Below are positions 1-6,858 of a DNA stretch of 16,899 bases, one piece after another. Position numbers and translations under genes: made by a program. The DNA comes from an uncultured Oscillospiraceae bacterium. GTDB lineage: Bacteria; Bacillota; Clostridia; Oscillospirales; JAAYXM01. The notes beneath the pieces are model-generated. The model searched no databases. It saw nothing but the letters and a program-made list of their open reading frames with translations, and had not been told where the DNA came from. Within the stretch, counting starts at the first letter, position 1; the number at the start of each line of letters is the position of its first letter. The DNA lies in assembly GCA_934646115.1 (NCBI GenBank), contig CAKUEM010000036.1, forward strand, positions 1 to 16,899, read 5' to 3'.

Positions 1-1053
1 TACCCGCTGTATGACTTCGCGCATCCGATCCAGGACGCGCTCGAGGGCATCACGCATTCGCTCTGCTCGATCGAATTTGAGGACCATCGCCCGCTGTATG
101 ACTGGGTCGTGCGCGAGCTGGGCTTTGAAAAGCCGCCGCGCCAGATGGAATTTTCGCGCCTGAATATGACGTACACCGTGATGAGCAAGCGCTATCTGCG
201 CGCGCTCGTTGAGGGCGGTCATGTCGCCGGGTGGGACGATCCGCGTATGCCCACGCTCTCCGGTCTGCGCCGCCGCGGCTACACGCCGGAGGCGATCCGC
301 AATTTCTGCGACCGAATCGGGATTTCCAAGACATATAGCGTGGTGGATTTCGCGTTTCTTGAGCATTGCATCCGCGAGGAATTAAACGCAAAGGCGGCGC
401 GCCGCATGGTCGTGCTGCGCCCGATCAAGCTCGTGATCGACAATTATCCGGACGAGCAGGTCGAATATTTCGAGGCGGAGAACAACCCGATGGACGAGCA
501 GGCGGGCGCGCGCGAGGTGCCGTTTAGCAGGGAGCTGTGGATCGAGGCGGACGATTTTATGATCGAGCCGGCGAAGGGCTATCGCCGCCTGTATCCGGGC
601 AATGAGGTGCGCCTGAAATACGCCTATTACGTCACCTGCACGAGCTATCGCTGCGATGAGGACGGCAATGTGGTTGAGGTGCATGCGGATTACGATCCCG
701 AGTCACGCGGGGGCGGCACGCCCGACGGGCGCAAGGTGCGCGGCACGATCCATTGGGTCAGCGCGCGCCATGCGATCAACGCGGAGGTGCGCCTGTATGA
801 CAATTTATTCCAAACGCCCGATCCGGGCGATGTGCCGGAGGGGAAGAGCTTTACGGATAACTTAAATCCGGCGTCGCTTCAGGTTTTGCATGATGCAAAG
901 TGTGAGCCGTGCATGAAGGGCGCGCAGTTCCCGGATAGCTTCCAGTTTTTGCGGTCCGGCTATTTCTGCGTGGACAATCGGCTCTCCTCGCCGGAGAAGC
1001 CGGTGTTTAACCGCACGGTCTCGCTCAAGGATTCGTGGGCGAAGGGAAAATAA
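1..1053 (+). CDS. glnS: Glutaminyl-tRNA synthetase, 3' part (5' end outside window)
   Basis: This is the C-terminal 350 residues of a class I glutamine-tRNA ligase, which charges tRNA(Gln) directly with glutamine in the cytoplasm. The frame is open from base 1. It begins in the catalytic domain with YPLYDFAHPIQDALEGITHS, typical of GlnRS, and carries the KMSKS-class motif as VMSKR at bases 178-192. The rest (from roughly base 394, AKAARRMVVLRPIKLVI) matches the GlnRS beta-barrel anticodon-binding domains, ending with SLKDSWAKGK. About 200 residues, including the HIGH motif, should lie upstream, judging from the usual ~550 residues. No YqeY-type extension follows the anticodon-binding region. 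The stop codon is 14 bp from gltX, so the two genes are probably co-transcribed. Identity is secure; only the start is missing. Confidence 0.95.
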   Translation, partial: YPLYDFAHPIQDALEGITHSLCSIEFEDHRPLYDWVVRELGFEKPPRQMEFSRLNMTYTVMSKRYLRALVEGGHVAGWDDPRMPTLSGLRRRGYTPEAIRNFCDRIGISKTYSVVDFAFLEHCIREELNAKAARRMVVLRPIKLVIDNYPDEQVEYFEAENNPMDEQAGAREVPFSRELWIEADDFMIEPAKGYRRLYPGNEVRLKYAYYVTCTSYRCDEDGNVVEVHADYDPESRGGGTPDGRKVRGTIHWVSARHAINAEVRLYDNLFQTPDPGDVPEGKSFTDNLNPASLQVLHDAKCEPCMKGAQFPDSFQFLRSGYFCVDNRLSSPEKPVFNRTVSLKDSWAKGK

Positions 1054-1067
1054 GGAGTTGACAAGGA

Positions 1068-2540
1068 ATGGTTGATTTTCAGGCAATGGAGGCGCGGATC
1101 CCGAAGGGGAAGGTGCGCTGCCGATTTGCGCCCAGCCCGACCGGGTATATGCATATCGGCAATCTGCGCACCGCGCTGTATACGTATATGATCGCAAAGC
1201 ATGCGGGCGGCGATTTCATCCTCCGCATCGAGGATACCGACCGCGAGCGTTATGTCGACGGCGCGATCGATCTGATCTATCGCACCATGCGCGATACCGG
1301 GCTGCACTATGACGAAGGCCCGGATGTGGGCGGCCCGGTCGGTCCGTATATCCAGAGCGAGCGCGCGGGGCTGTATCTCGATTACGCAAAGCTTCTGATC
1401 GAGCGCGGCGCGGCGTATTACTGCTTCTGCGGCAAGGAGGAGCACGGCGAGGGCTTTGCCCGCTATGACGGGCGCTGCGCGCGCCTCGCGCCCGAGCAGG
1501 TTGAGAAAAATCTCGCCGCGGGCAAGCCGTATGTCATCCGGCAGAAAATGCCGCGCACCGGCGCGACCACGTTCCATGACGTGGTGTATGGCGACATCAC
1601 GGTCGAAAACGAGGAGCTGGACGATCAGATTTTAATCAAGTCAGACGGGATGCCTACTTATAATTTCGCAAACGTGGTGGATGACCATTTGATGGGCATC
1701 ACGCACGTCGTGCGCGGGGCGGAGTATTTATCCAGCGCGCCGAAATATAATCTGCTGTATCAGGCGTTCGGCTGGGACGTTCCAACCTATGTGCATTGCG
1801 CGCCGGTTATGAAAAACGCGACCGAGAAGCTCTCAAAGCGCAAGGGCGACCCGTCGTATGAGGACCTGCTTGCGATGGGCTATCTGAAGGATGCGCTGAT
1901 CAATTACGTTGCGCTGCTGGGCTGGAGCCCGGGCGGCGAGCGGGAGATCTACACGCTGCCCGAGCTGGTCGAGATCTTTGATATCAAGGGCATCTCGAAA
2001 TCGCCCGCGATTTTTGATATCCAGAAGCTGGATTATATGAATGCCGAATACATCCGCGCGCTGCCGGCAGAGCAGTTCCACGCGCTGGCAGAGCCGTATA
2101 TCCGCCAAACGGTGAAGAATCCCGCGATCGATACGCGGCTGATCGCGCCGTTGTTGCAGCCGCGCTGCGAGCATCTGACCGATATTCCCGAAAAGGTGGA
2201 TTTCTTCGATGCGCTGCCCGAGTATGACACGGCGATGTATTGCCATAAAAAAATGAAAACCGATGAGAAGATCTCAAAGGATATGCTGGAGCGTCTGCTG
2301 CCGGTCGTGGAAGCGATCGACGACTGGACGGCTGAGGGCATCCACGCGGCGCTGTTCGGCTTGATCGAGCAGCTCGGCGTGAAAAACGGCGTTGTGCTTT
2401 GGCCGCTGCGCACGGCGCTTTCCGGCAAGCAGACGACGCCGGGCGGCGGCGTGGAGCTGCTGCACATTCTCGGCAAGGAGGAGAGCCTGCGCCGGATGCG
2501 GTGCGGGATCGAGAAGCTCTCTGAAACGCTTGGCGAATAG
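1068..2540 (+). CDS. gltX: Glutamyl-tRNA synthetase
   Basis: Class I glutamate-tRNA ligase of 490 residues, the normal bacterial length. It attaches glutamate to tRNA(Glu) in the cytoplasm. Visible motifs are RFAPSPTGYMHIGN (residues 19-32, the HIGH signature as HIGN), LRIEDTDRERY, and the KMSKS-class motif KLSKRKGD starting at residue 254. The C-terminal helical anticodon-binding region runs from about residue 330 to the end and includes VLWPLRTALSGKQTTPGG. The ATG at 1068 is preferred because AAGGAG (1052-1057) lies 10 nt upstream; an internal ATG at 1086 has no such site. It follows glnS by 14 bp and is closed by the hairpin at 2564-2596. With GlnRS next door, a discriminating (tRNA(Glu)-only) enzyme is plausible, but no specificity residue was tested. 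Confidence 0.97.
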   Translation: MVDFQAMEARIPKGKVRCRFAPSPTGYMHIGNLRTALYTYMIAKHAGGDFILRIEDTDRERYVDGAIDLIYRTMRDTGLHYDEGPDVGGPVGPYIQSERAGLYLDYAKLLIERGAAYYCFCGKEEHGEGFARYDGRCARLAPEQVEKNLAAGKPYVIRQKMPRTGATTFHDVVYGDITVENEELDDQILIKSDGMPTYNFANVVDDHLMGITHVVRGAEYLSSAPKYNLLYQAFGWDVPTYVHCAPVMKNATEKLSKRKGDPSYEDLLAMGYLKDALINYVALLGWSPGGEREIYTLPELVEIFDIKGISKSPAIFDIQKLDYMNAEYIRALPAEQFHALAEPYIRQTVKNPAIDTRLIAPLLQPRCEHLTDIPEKVDFFDALPEYDTAMYCHKKMKTDEKISKDMLERLLPVVEAIDDWTAEGIHAALFGLIEQLGVKNGVVLWPLRTALSGKQTTPGGGVELLHILGKEESLRRMRCGIEKLSETLGE

Positions 2541-2563
2541 ATCTGCTGAAAAAAATAAGAATT

Positions 2564-2596
2564 GCCCCGGTCTGTGTGTTTCACACAAACCGGGGC
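2564..2596. terminator. Bidirectional rho-independent terminator between gltX and degV
   Basis: Two 15-nt arms (2564-2578 and 2582-2596, GCCCCGGTCTGTGTG against CACACAAACCGGGGC) pair with one mismatch around a TTT loop. On the plus strand the stem is followed by AGTTTCATATTT, a weak T tract. On the minus strand it is followed by AATTCTTATTTTTTT, a good T tract. It sits between two converging genes and so should end both gltX and degV transcripts. Confidence 0.9.
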
Positions 2597-2654
2597 AGTT
2601 TCATATTTAGAGGGTTTGCAGATCGGGCAATTTGAGGCATGCGCCAGGGAACGC

Positions 2655-3551
2655 CTATTTCTCCGGCGCGCGCTCATCGCCTAAGAAGAACACCGCAACC
2701 GTGCCCGGTCCGCAGTGCGAGGCGATGATCGTTCCGATATCGCAGATGCGGATCTCGCCGGAAATATGCGGAAACCGGGCGCGCACCGCGTCACGCGTGC
2801 GCTCCGCGTCCTCCGGACAGTTCGAGTGGCACACGAAGCATTTGCCGCTGTAATTCACGCCGCCCTCGGCGTGCTGCTCCATCGTGTCGATTGTGGTTTT
2901 CACCGCGTTGCTTTTACCGCGGATCTTGCCGTATGCAATGATTTTGCCCGCGTCGTCCAGCCGCATGATCGGGCAGATGCTCAAAATCGTTGCGAGCATG
3001 GCGGTCGGTCCGGACATGCGCCCGCTGCGCCGGTAAAAATCCAGCCGCGTCGAGTAAAACTGATGGTGAACGCGCCGGCGGTGCGCCGTGACCCAGCCGG
3101 CAGTGACGGCGAGCGTTTCGCCCGCGTCGCGCAGGTCGGCGGCGTAATCCACAAGCATGCCGTAGCCGGATGAGCTGCATAATGAATCGATCACGCAGAT
3201 CGTGCGATCGGGATATTTTTCCCGCAGGCGCTGCGCCGCAAGCTCGGCGTTTTGCACAGAGCTTGTCATGCCGGAGCCGAAGGCGATATGAAGCACGTCG
3301 CCCTGCTGCACGAGCGGCTCGAAAAATTCTTCATAGGCGAATTCGTTAAGCTGCGAGGTCAAGGGCATTTTTCCCTCGTCAAGCAGCTTGTAAAAATGCG
3401 GCAGCGCCGCCGGATCGCGCAGCATATCGTCCGGATAGTCCACGCCGTCGATCGAATAAGAGTAAAACAAAACCGGAATGCCGCGCCCCGATACATAAGA
3501 ATATGGAAGATCAACCGTGGATTCGCAGGATAAAATGAATGCGTGCTGCAT
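2655..3551 (-). CDS. DegV family (FakB-like) fatty-acid-binding protein
   Basis: A 298-residue cytoplasmic protein of the DegV/FakB family, the usual length. Family members bind a fatty acid and, as FakB, present it to the kinase FakA for phosphorylation; no fakA is present here, so the FakB role is inference. Visible family features are CESTVDLP near the N-terminus (the Asp of the usual DST motif is Glu10), TSQ at 65-67, the ligand-loop type segment GSGMTSS at 92-98, FYRRSGRMSG, and the C-terminal ASHCGPGT (277-284), matching the conserved H-x-GPG element. The ATG at 3551 is chosen over upstream in-frame starts because a perfect AAGGAGGT lies 7 nt before it. It is transcribed away from the tetR gene and converges on gltX. 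No clear minus-strand promoter was found immediately upstream. Confidence 0.93.
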   Translation of the reverse strand: MQHAFILSCESTVDLPYSYVSGRGIPVLFYSYSIDGVDYPDDMLRDPAALPHFYKLLDEGKMPLTSQLNEFAYEEFFEPLVQQGDVLHIAFGSGMTSSVQNAELAAQRLREKYPDRTICVIDSLCSSSGYGMLVDYAADLRDAGETLAVTAGWVTAHRRRVHHQFYSTRLDFYRRSGRMSGPTAMLATILSICPIMRLDDAGKIIAYGKIRGKSNAVKTTIDTMEQHAEGGVNYSGKCFVCHSNCPEDAERTRDAVRARFPHISGEIRICDIGTIIASHCGPGTVAVFFLGDERAPEK

Positions 3552-3558
3552 TGCGAAT

Positions 3559-3566
3559 ACCTCCTT
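3559..3566 (-). promoter_or_regulatory. Ribosome binding site that fixes the degV start
   Basis: On the minus strand AAGGAGGT lies 7 nt upstream of ATG CAG CAC. This excludes the 11-codon longer reading that would start at 3584, because the ribosome binding site would then be inside the coding sequence. Confidence 0.9.
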
Positions 3567-3589
3567 GTATGCAGTGCGTGCCAAACGAT

Positions 3590-3618
3590 TTGACTGTTAT
3601 CTGCACACGTGTTATAAT
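3590..3618 (+). promoter_or_regulatory. Near-consensus sigma-A promoter upstream of the repeats and tetR
   Basis: The -35 box TTGACT (3590-3595) and the -10 box TATAAT (3613-3618) are separated by exactly 17 nt. Transcription would start near 3625 and read rightward through the 47-bp repeats into the TetR gene at 4008, giving a leader of about 380 nt. No better promoter was seen closer to tetR. Confidence 0.8.
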
Positions 3619-3621
3619 AAC
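3596..3621. promoter_or_regulatory. Candidate operator: 26-bp interrupted dyad inside the promoter
   Basis: Outer arms GTTAT (3596-3600) and ATAAC (3617-3621) and an inner perfect palindrome ACACGTGT (3605-3612) share one centre of symmetry at 3608.5; four positions on each side do not pair. The site covers the spacer and the -10 box of the promoter at 3590-3618. Position and size suit a repressor site, and the nearby TetR-family protein is the obvious candidate, but binding is inference. Confidence 0.55.
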
Positions 3622-3699
3622 TGATGAAAGAACGCGCCGCGTGCGCCGTGCCGACGCGCGAGAGGAATCTCTCTGATATTTTGCCAAAAACAACCTCAT

Positions 3700-3714
3700 C
3701 GCGGCTGCGCCGCG
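3700..3714. other. GC-rich hairpin in the tetR leader region
   Basis: CGCGGC (3700-3705) and GCCGCG (3709-3714) form a perfect 6-bp stem with a TGC loop. A smaller stem, GAGAG/CTCTC with loop GAAT, lies upstream at 3660-3673. Neither is followed directly by a T run, so they are not called terminators. They would make the leader RNA strongly structured. Confidence 0.5.
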
Positions 3715-3755
3715 TGCGAAAGACGGATTTGCGATCGACCCGTGTGGATGAACTT

Positions 3756-3913
3756 GCGCGCCGTGTTAGTACGGGCAATCCGCCCGCCTGCGCGGCGAAC
3801 TCGCGCGCTGTGCTAGTGCGAATAACCCGCCCGTCTGCGCGGCGAACTCGCGCGCTGTACTGGCGCGAATAACCCGCCCGTCTGCGCGGCGAACTCGCGC
3901 GCCGTGCTAGTGC
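3756..3913. repeat. 47-bp tandem direct repeat, three full copies plus a partial
   Basis: Full units lie at 3756-3802, 3803-3849 and 3850-3896; a partial fourth (17 bp) lies at 3897-3913. Each full unit begins GCGCGC(C/T)GT and ends TGCGCGGCGAACTC. Units 2 and 3 differ at only a few positions; unit 1 is more divergent. A decayed further copy may precede unit 1 (TGAACTT before 3756). Each junction can form a GCGCG/CGCGC stem around GCGAACT. Since 47 is not a multiple of 3, the repeats do not encode a periodic protein in any frame. Confidence 0.92.
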
Positions 3914-4007
3914 TTATTTAGCTATGATATACCACAGAAAATGGGAAAAATGCAATGATAGTACTGCGAGAAATGCATGATATTTATACAGAATATGGTG
4001 ATGTGTA

Positions 4008-4610
4008 ATGGAAAAGGCTGTGGATAAGCGCATTGTCAAGACTCGAAAAAATATCAAGGAAACGCTGATCGAGGTGCTGCAGCAAACGCCGTTTGAGAAG
4101 ATCACGGTGGCGGAGCTGTGCCGCCGCGGGCAGACCAGCCGCATTACGTTTTATACGTATTACGACAACAAATATGCGCTGATCAACGAGATGCTGGCGG
4201 ATTACATCCGCGAGGCGGACCGGGACTATCATGAGCTGCAAAAAATGAATAACCCGACCGGCGACGGGCTGATCGGATATGAAAACCTTTTAGAGTGCAT
4301 TCTGCGCCTGTTTTATCGCAATGTGCGCTTCTTTTCCCACGCAACGCCGGAGGAGAACCCCTACCTGTTTTCGGCGTTTTTTAACCACGTGGTCGCGAGC
4401 GTGGACGATTATTTGCAGCGGCACACCAAGCTGGTCGCGCAGTATCCCACGCGCGAGACCGCGGCGCTTTTGTGCAACGGGCTTTTGGGCGTGATCAACG
4501 TGTGCAGCCAGGAAAAACGCGCCCCCGGCGAGCTGCGCCGCATCGTGAGAGCGATGTATAACGACATCTTGACCTCGAATTTATTCCGCAAGCAGGAGGA
4601 GAGCGTGTGA
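4008..4610 (+). CDS. TetR/AcrR family transcriptional regulator
   Basis: A 200-residue one-component regulator, the normal length for the family. The N-terminal part (about residues 9-58) is a TetR-type three-helix DNA-binding domain: RKNIKETLIEVLQQTPFEKITVAELCRRGQTSRITFYTYYDNKYALINEML, with the typical FY-x-YY-x-NK recognition-helix end. The C-terminal ~130 residues are a helical ligand/dimerisation domain; the inducer cannot be read from it. The start ATG has only a weak ribosome binding site (GGTGATGT just upstream), so translation may be modest. It diverges from the DegV gene, and the intergenic promoter/operator dyad suggests autoregulation and possibly control of degV. A link to lipid metabolism is inference from that neighbour only. 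The gene ends without a clear terminator before the ylxM promoter. Confidence 0.92.
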   Translation: MEKAVDKRIVKTRKNIKETLIEVLQQTPFEKITVAELCRRGQTSRITFYTYYDNKYALINEMLADYIREADRDYHELQKMNNPTGDGLIGYENLLECILRLFYRNVRFFSHATPEENPYLFSAFFNHVVASVDDYLQRHTKLVAQYPTRETAALLCNGLLGVINVCSQEKRAPGELRRIVRAMYNDILTSNLFRKQEESV

Positions 4611-4636
4611 CCCGCGCGGAAAATAAAAATCCGCTC

Positions 4637-4665
4637 TTGACAAACGCCGTATCATCGTGTATAAT
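4637..4665 (+). promoter_or_regulatory. Perfect consensus sigma-A promoter for ylxM-ffh
   Basis: TTGACA (4637-4642) and TATAAT (4660-4665) with a 17-nt spacer. The expected start near 4672 gives a 5' leader of about 40 nt before the ylxM ATG at 4712. Confidence 0.9.
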
Positions 4666-4669
4666 ACCG

Positions 4670-4695
4670 TTTGTAAAGTAGATTAGCTTTACAAA
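4670..4695. repeat. TGTAAAG hairpin element, copy 1 (ylxM leader)
   Basis: TTTGTAAAG (4670-4678) and CTTTACAAA (4687-4695) are perfect 9-nt inverted arms around 8 nt. The element begins at the predicted transcription start and ends directly at the AAGGAGG ribosome binding site (4696-4702). As RNA it would be a 5'-terminal stem-loop next to the ribosome site; as DNA it could be an operator. Its core at 4672-4690 matches two further copies near rpsP. Confidence 0.65.
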
Positions 4696-4711
4696 AAGGA
4701 GGGATCCGTTC

Positions 4712-5077
4712 ATGAAAGAAAAATCCTATGAAATGACTATTTTGTTTGACTTTTATGGCGATATCCTTACGGAGAAACAGCGCGAGCTGTTTGATTTATA
4801 TTATAATGAAGATTTGTCGCTGGGCGAGATCGCAGAGCACCTGGGCATCACGCGGCAGGGCGTGCGCGATGGGATCGTGCGCGCGGAGCAGGTGATTTCT
4901 CAGCTGGAGGAGAAGCTCGGTCTTGCCGCAAAGTTCGGGCGCTTGTCAGACCATGTGCGGCACATCGAAGACGCGGCGGAGCGCATTCGCGCCGTGAATG
5001 AGGGCAATTATAAAAACGAAGAGCTAGAGCGTTGCGCGGCGGAGATTTTAACTCACGCCCGCGCATTGGCAGAATGA
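4712..5077 (+). CDS. ylxM: YlxM family DNA-binding/SRP-associated protein
   Basis: A 121-residue protein of the YlxM/p13-like family, which is encoded just before ffh in many Firmicutes and is linked to the signal recognition particle pathway. The N-terminus MTILFDFYGDILTEKQRELFDLYYNEDLSLGEIAEHLGITRQGVRDGIVRAEQ is the family's sigma-70-region-4-like helix-turn-helix, with the helix-turn-helix near residues 34-56. The remainder is helical (SQLEEKLGL and onward) and may form a coiled coil. The start at 4712 has AAGGAGG 9 nt upstream; a second in-frame ATG seven codons later lacks such a site. ffh follows after 13 nt, so the pair is an operon from the promoter at 4637. The C-terminus is longer than the conserved core and is not recognised. 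Confidence 0.92.
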   Translation: MKEKSYEMTILFDFYGDILTEKQRELFDLYYNEDLSLGEIAEHLGITRQGVRDGIVRAEQVISQLEEKLGLAAKFGRLSDHVRHIEDAAERIRAVNEGNYKNEELERCAAEILTHARALAE

Positions 5078-5090
5078 TCCGGAGGGAAAC

Positions 5091-6440
5091 ATGGCATTTG
5101 AAGGGCTTACCGAAAAGCTGTCGGGCGCGTTCAAACGCCTGCGCAGCAAAGGCCGGCTGACGGAGAAGGACATCAAGGAGGCCATGCGCGAAATTCGCAT
5201 GGCGCTGCTTGAGGCGGACGTGAACTTTAAAGTCGCGAAGGACTTTATCGCCCGCGTGTCAGAGCGCGCCGTCGGCATCGAGGTGCTGGAGGGGCTTAAC
5301 CCCGCGCAGCAGATCGTAAAAATCGTGAACGAAGAGCTGACCGAGCTGATGGGCAGCACGAATGCAAAGCTGACCATCGCGTCGCAGCCGCCTACGGTGG
5401 TCATGTTCGTCGGTCTGCAGGGCGCAGGAAAAACGACGAATATCGCAAAGCTTGCCGGCCATCTTGCAAAAACCCAGAATAAGCGCCCGCTGCTTGTCGC
5501 GTGCGACGTGTATCGCCCGGCGGCGGTGAAACAGCTGCAAGTGGTTGCGGCGCAGTTAAAGCTCCCGGTTTTTGAACAGGGGCAGGGCGACCCGGTCGCG
5601 ATTGCAAAGGCGGCGATCGAGCATGCAAAATCGCATGGAAACGACCTGGTATTTATCGATACGGCGGGGCGGCTTCACATCGATGAAGAATTGATGGACG
5701 AGTTGGTTCGCATCAAAGATACCGTGCATCCGCATGAGATCATGCTGGTGGTCGACGCGATGACCGGTCAGGACGCGGTGAACGCCGCGAGCAAGTTTAA
5801 CGACATGCTCGGGATCGACGGCGTGTTTCTCACGAAGCTCGACGGGGACGCGCGCGGCGGCGCGGCGCTCTCTGTCCGTGCGGTGACGGGAAAGCCGATC
5901 AAATATATCGGCGTGGGCGAGAAGCTTGACCAGATCGAGCCGTTCCATCCGGAGCGCATGGCGTCTCGCATTCTCGGCATGGGCGACGTGCTGTCGCTGA
6001 TCGAAAAGGCGCAGACCGCGTTTGACGAGAAGCAGGCGGCGGAGCTTGAGAAAAAGATCCGCCAAAATTCGTTTACGCTTGCCGATTTTTATGACCAGAT
6101 GGTGCAGATGCGCAGCATGGGCTCGATGACCGAGCTGCTCGGCATGATCCCCGGCGTGAATAAAGCGGCGCTGCCTGACGCGGCGACCAGCGAAAAAGCG
6201 CTTTCGAAAACCGAGGCGATCATCCTTTCCATGACGCCGGAGGAGCGCGACAATCCAAGCATTTTATCCTCCTCGCGCAAGCGGCGCGTGGCGCTTGGCT
6301 GCGGCATGAAGGTGGAGGATGTGAACCGTCTGCTCAAGCAATTTGAGGCATCGCGCAAGATGATGAAGCAGATGACCGGCGGCAACATGAAAAAGCTCAA
6401 GCGGAAAAAGGGATTTGGCGGCATGCGCCTCCCGTTTTAG
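5091..6440 (+). CDS. ffh: Signal recognition particle protein Ffh (SRP54)
   Basis: The 449-residue SRP GTPase, which binds signal sequences of nascent membrane and secreted proteins with 4.5S/scRNA and docks with FtsY at the membrane. The N domain occupies about residues 1-90. The G domain shows the P-loop GLQGAGKTT (108-116), DVYRPAA, DTAGR (190-194) and the specificity motif TKLDGDARGG starting at residue 248. The methionine-rich M domain runs from about residue 328 and includes FYDQMVQMRSMGSMTELLGMIPG, SSRKRRVALGCG and MMKQMTGGNMKKLKRKKG. The length and the order of motifs are typical. GGAGGG lies just upstream of the ATG, 13 nt after ylxM. No canonical terminator follows; the TGTAAAG element begins directly at the stop codon. 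Confidence 0.98.
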   Translation: MAFEGLTEKLSGAFKRLRSKGRLTEKDIKEAMREIRMALLEADVNFKVAKDFIARVSERAVGIEVLEGLNPAQQIVKIVNEELTELMGSTNAKLTIASQPPTVVMFVGLQGAGKTTNIAKLAGHLAKTQNKRPLLVACDVYRPAAVKQLQVVAAQLKLPVFEQGQGDPVAIAKAAIEHAKSHGNDLVFIDTAGRLHIDEELMDELVRIKDTVHPHEIMLVVDAMTGQDAVNAASKFNDMLGIDGVFLTKLDGDARGGAALSVRAVTGKPIKYIGVGEKLDQIEPFHPERMASRILGMGDVLSLIEKAQTAFDEKQAAELEKKIRQNSFTLADFYDQMVQMRSMGSMTELLGMIPGVNKAALPDAATSEKALSKTEAIILSMTPEERDNPSILSSSRKRRVALGCGMKVEDVNRLLKQFEASRKMMKQMTGGNMKKLKRKKGFGGMRLPF

Positions 6441-6459
6441 TGTAAAGCAGATTTGCTTT
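6441..6459. repeat. TGTAAAG hairpin element, copy 2 (3' of ffh)
   Basis: The 19-nt match begins immediately after the ffh stop codon. Its internal arms AAAGCA/TGCTTT pair around GATT. There is no T tract after it, so it is not a normal terminator. Confidence 0.6.
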
Positions 6460-6518
6460 GCTATGCAATGCATGTGCGGAAAAATAAAATGCCTAGAGCG
6501 GCAACGTGTTTGCGCGCA

Positions 6519-6537
6519 TGTAAAGCAGTTTTCCTTT
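6519..6537. repeat. TGTAAAG element, copy 3 (upstream of rpsP)
   Basis: This 19-nt match shares its first 10 bases with copy 2 and has a weaker inverted arm (AAAG/CTTT). It ends 2 nt before the putative rpsP -10 box and so covers the place where a -35 box and spacer would be. Confidence 0.55.
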
Positions 6538-6539
6538 CG

Positions 6540-6545
6540 TATAAT
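6540..6545 (+). promoter_or_regulatory. Possible -10 box of an rpsP promoter
   Basis: TATAAT is a perfect -10 hexamer, about 50 nt before the rpsP start. No acceptable -35 hexamer is found 16-18 nt upstream (6516-6523 reads GCATGTAA), so the promoter would be weak or need an activator. Confidence 0.45.
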
Positions 6546-6598
6546 GACCCGATGGGGCATTAGATATCATACCGCTCACTGTAGGAGGTGAATGATAG

Positions 6599-6838
6599 AT
6601 GGTTAAAATCAGACTTCGCAGAATGGGTGCAAAGAAGGCTCCGTTCTACCGCGTTGTTGTTGCGGATTCCCGCTTCCCGCGCGACGGTAGATTTATCGAG
6701 GAGATCGGCACCTACAATCCGCTGACCGAGCCGGCAGAGATCAAGATCGATACCGAGCGTGCGCTTGAGTGGATGAAGAACGGCGCGCAGCCGACCGATA
6801 CGGTGAAATCGCTTCTGAAACGCGTCGGCGCGCTCTAA
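6599..6838 (+). CDS. rpsP: 30S ribosomal protein S16
   Basis: A 79-residue small-subunit ribosomal protein that binds 16S rRNA and aids 30S assembly. The N-terminus MVKIRLRRMGAKKAPFYRVVVADSRFPRDGRFIEEIGTYNPL is diagnostic, followed by RALEWMKNGAQPTDTVKSLLKRVG. The length is normal to slightly short. TAGGAGGTG (6582-6590) lies 8 nt before the ATG. The stop codon overlaps an in-frame ATG for the next gene (TAATG), so rpsP and khpA are co-transcribed. The 158-bp gap before it contains two TGTAAAG elements and a possible -10 box; otherwise nothing is seen there. Confidence 0.97.
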   Translation: MVKIRLRRMGAKKAPFYRVVVADSRFPRDGRFIEEIGTYNPLTEPAEIKIDTERALEWMKNGAQPTDTVKSLLKRVGAL

Positions 6839-6858
6839 TGGAAATGAGGTGCGAAAAC

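Noticed and set aside
3624..3872. An 82-codon plus-strand frame starting at the predicted transcription start of the 3590 promoter
   Set aside because: There is no ribosome binding site, the product is Arg/Ala/Thr-rich low complexity, and it runs through 47-bp repeats that shift frame in every unit. The region is better read as a non-coding leader.
3756..3913. Tandem repeats considered as a CRISPR array
   Set aside because: The units are contiguous and near-identical along their full 47 bp, with no unique spacers, and no cas gene is nearby.
4617..4635. GCGGA/TCCGC inverted repeat after tetR, considered as a terminator
   Set aside because: The stem is only five base pairs and no T tract follows; it merges into the ylxM promoter region.
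6592..6606. A five-codon upstream frame (ATG ATA GAT GGT TAA) overlapping the rpsP start
   Set aside because: Its ATG is only 1-2 nt from the ribosome binding site, too close for use, whereas the rpsP ATG is at the proper 8 nt.
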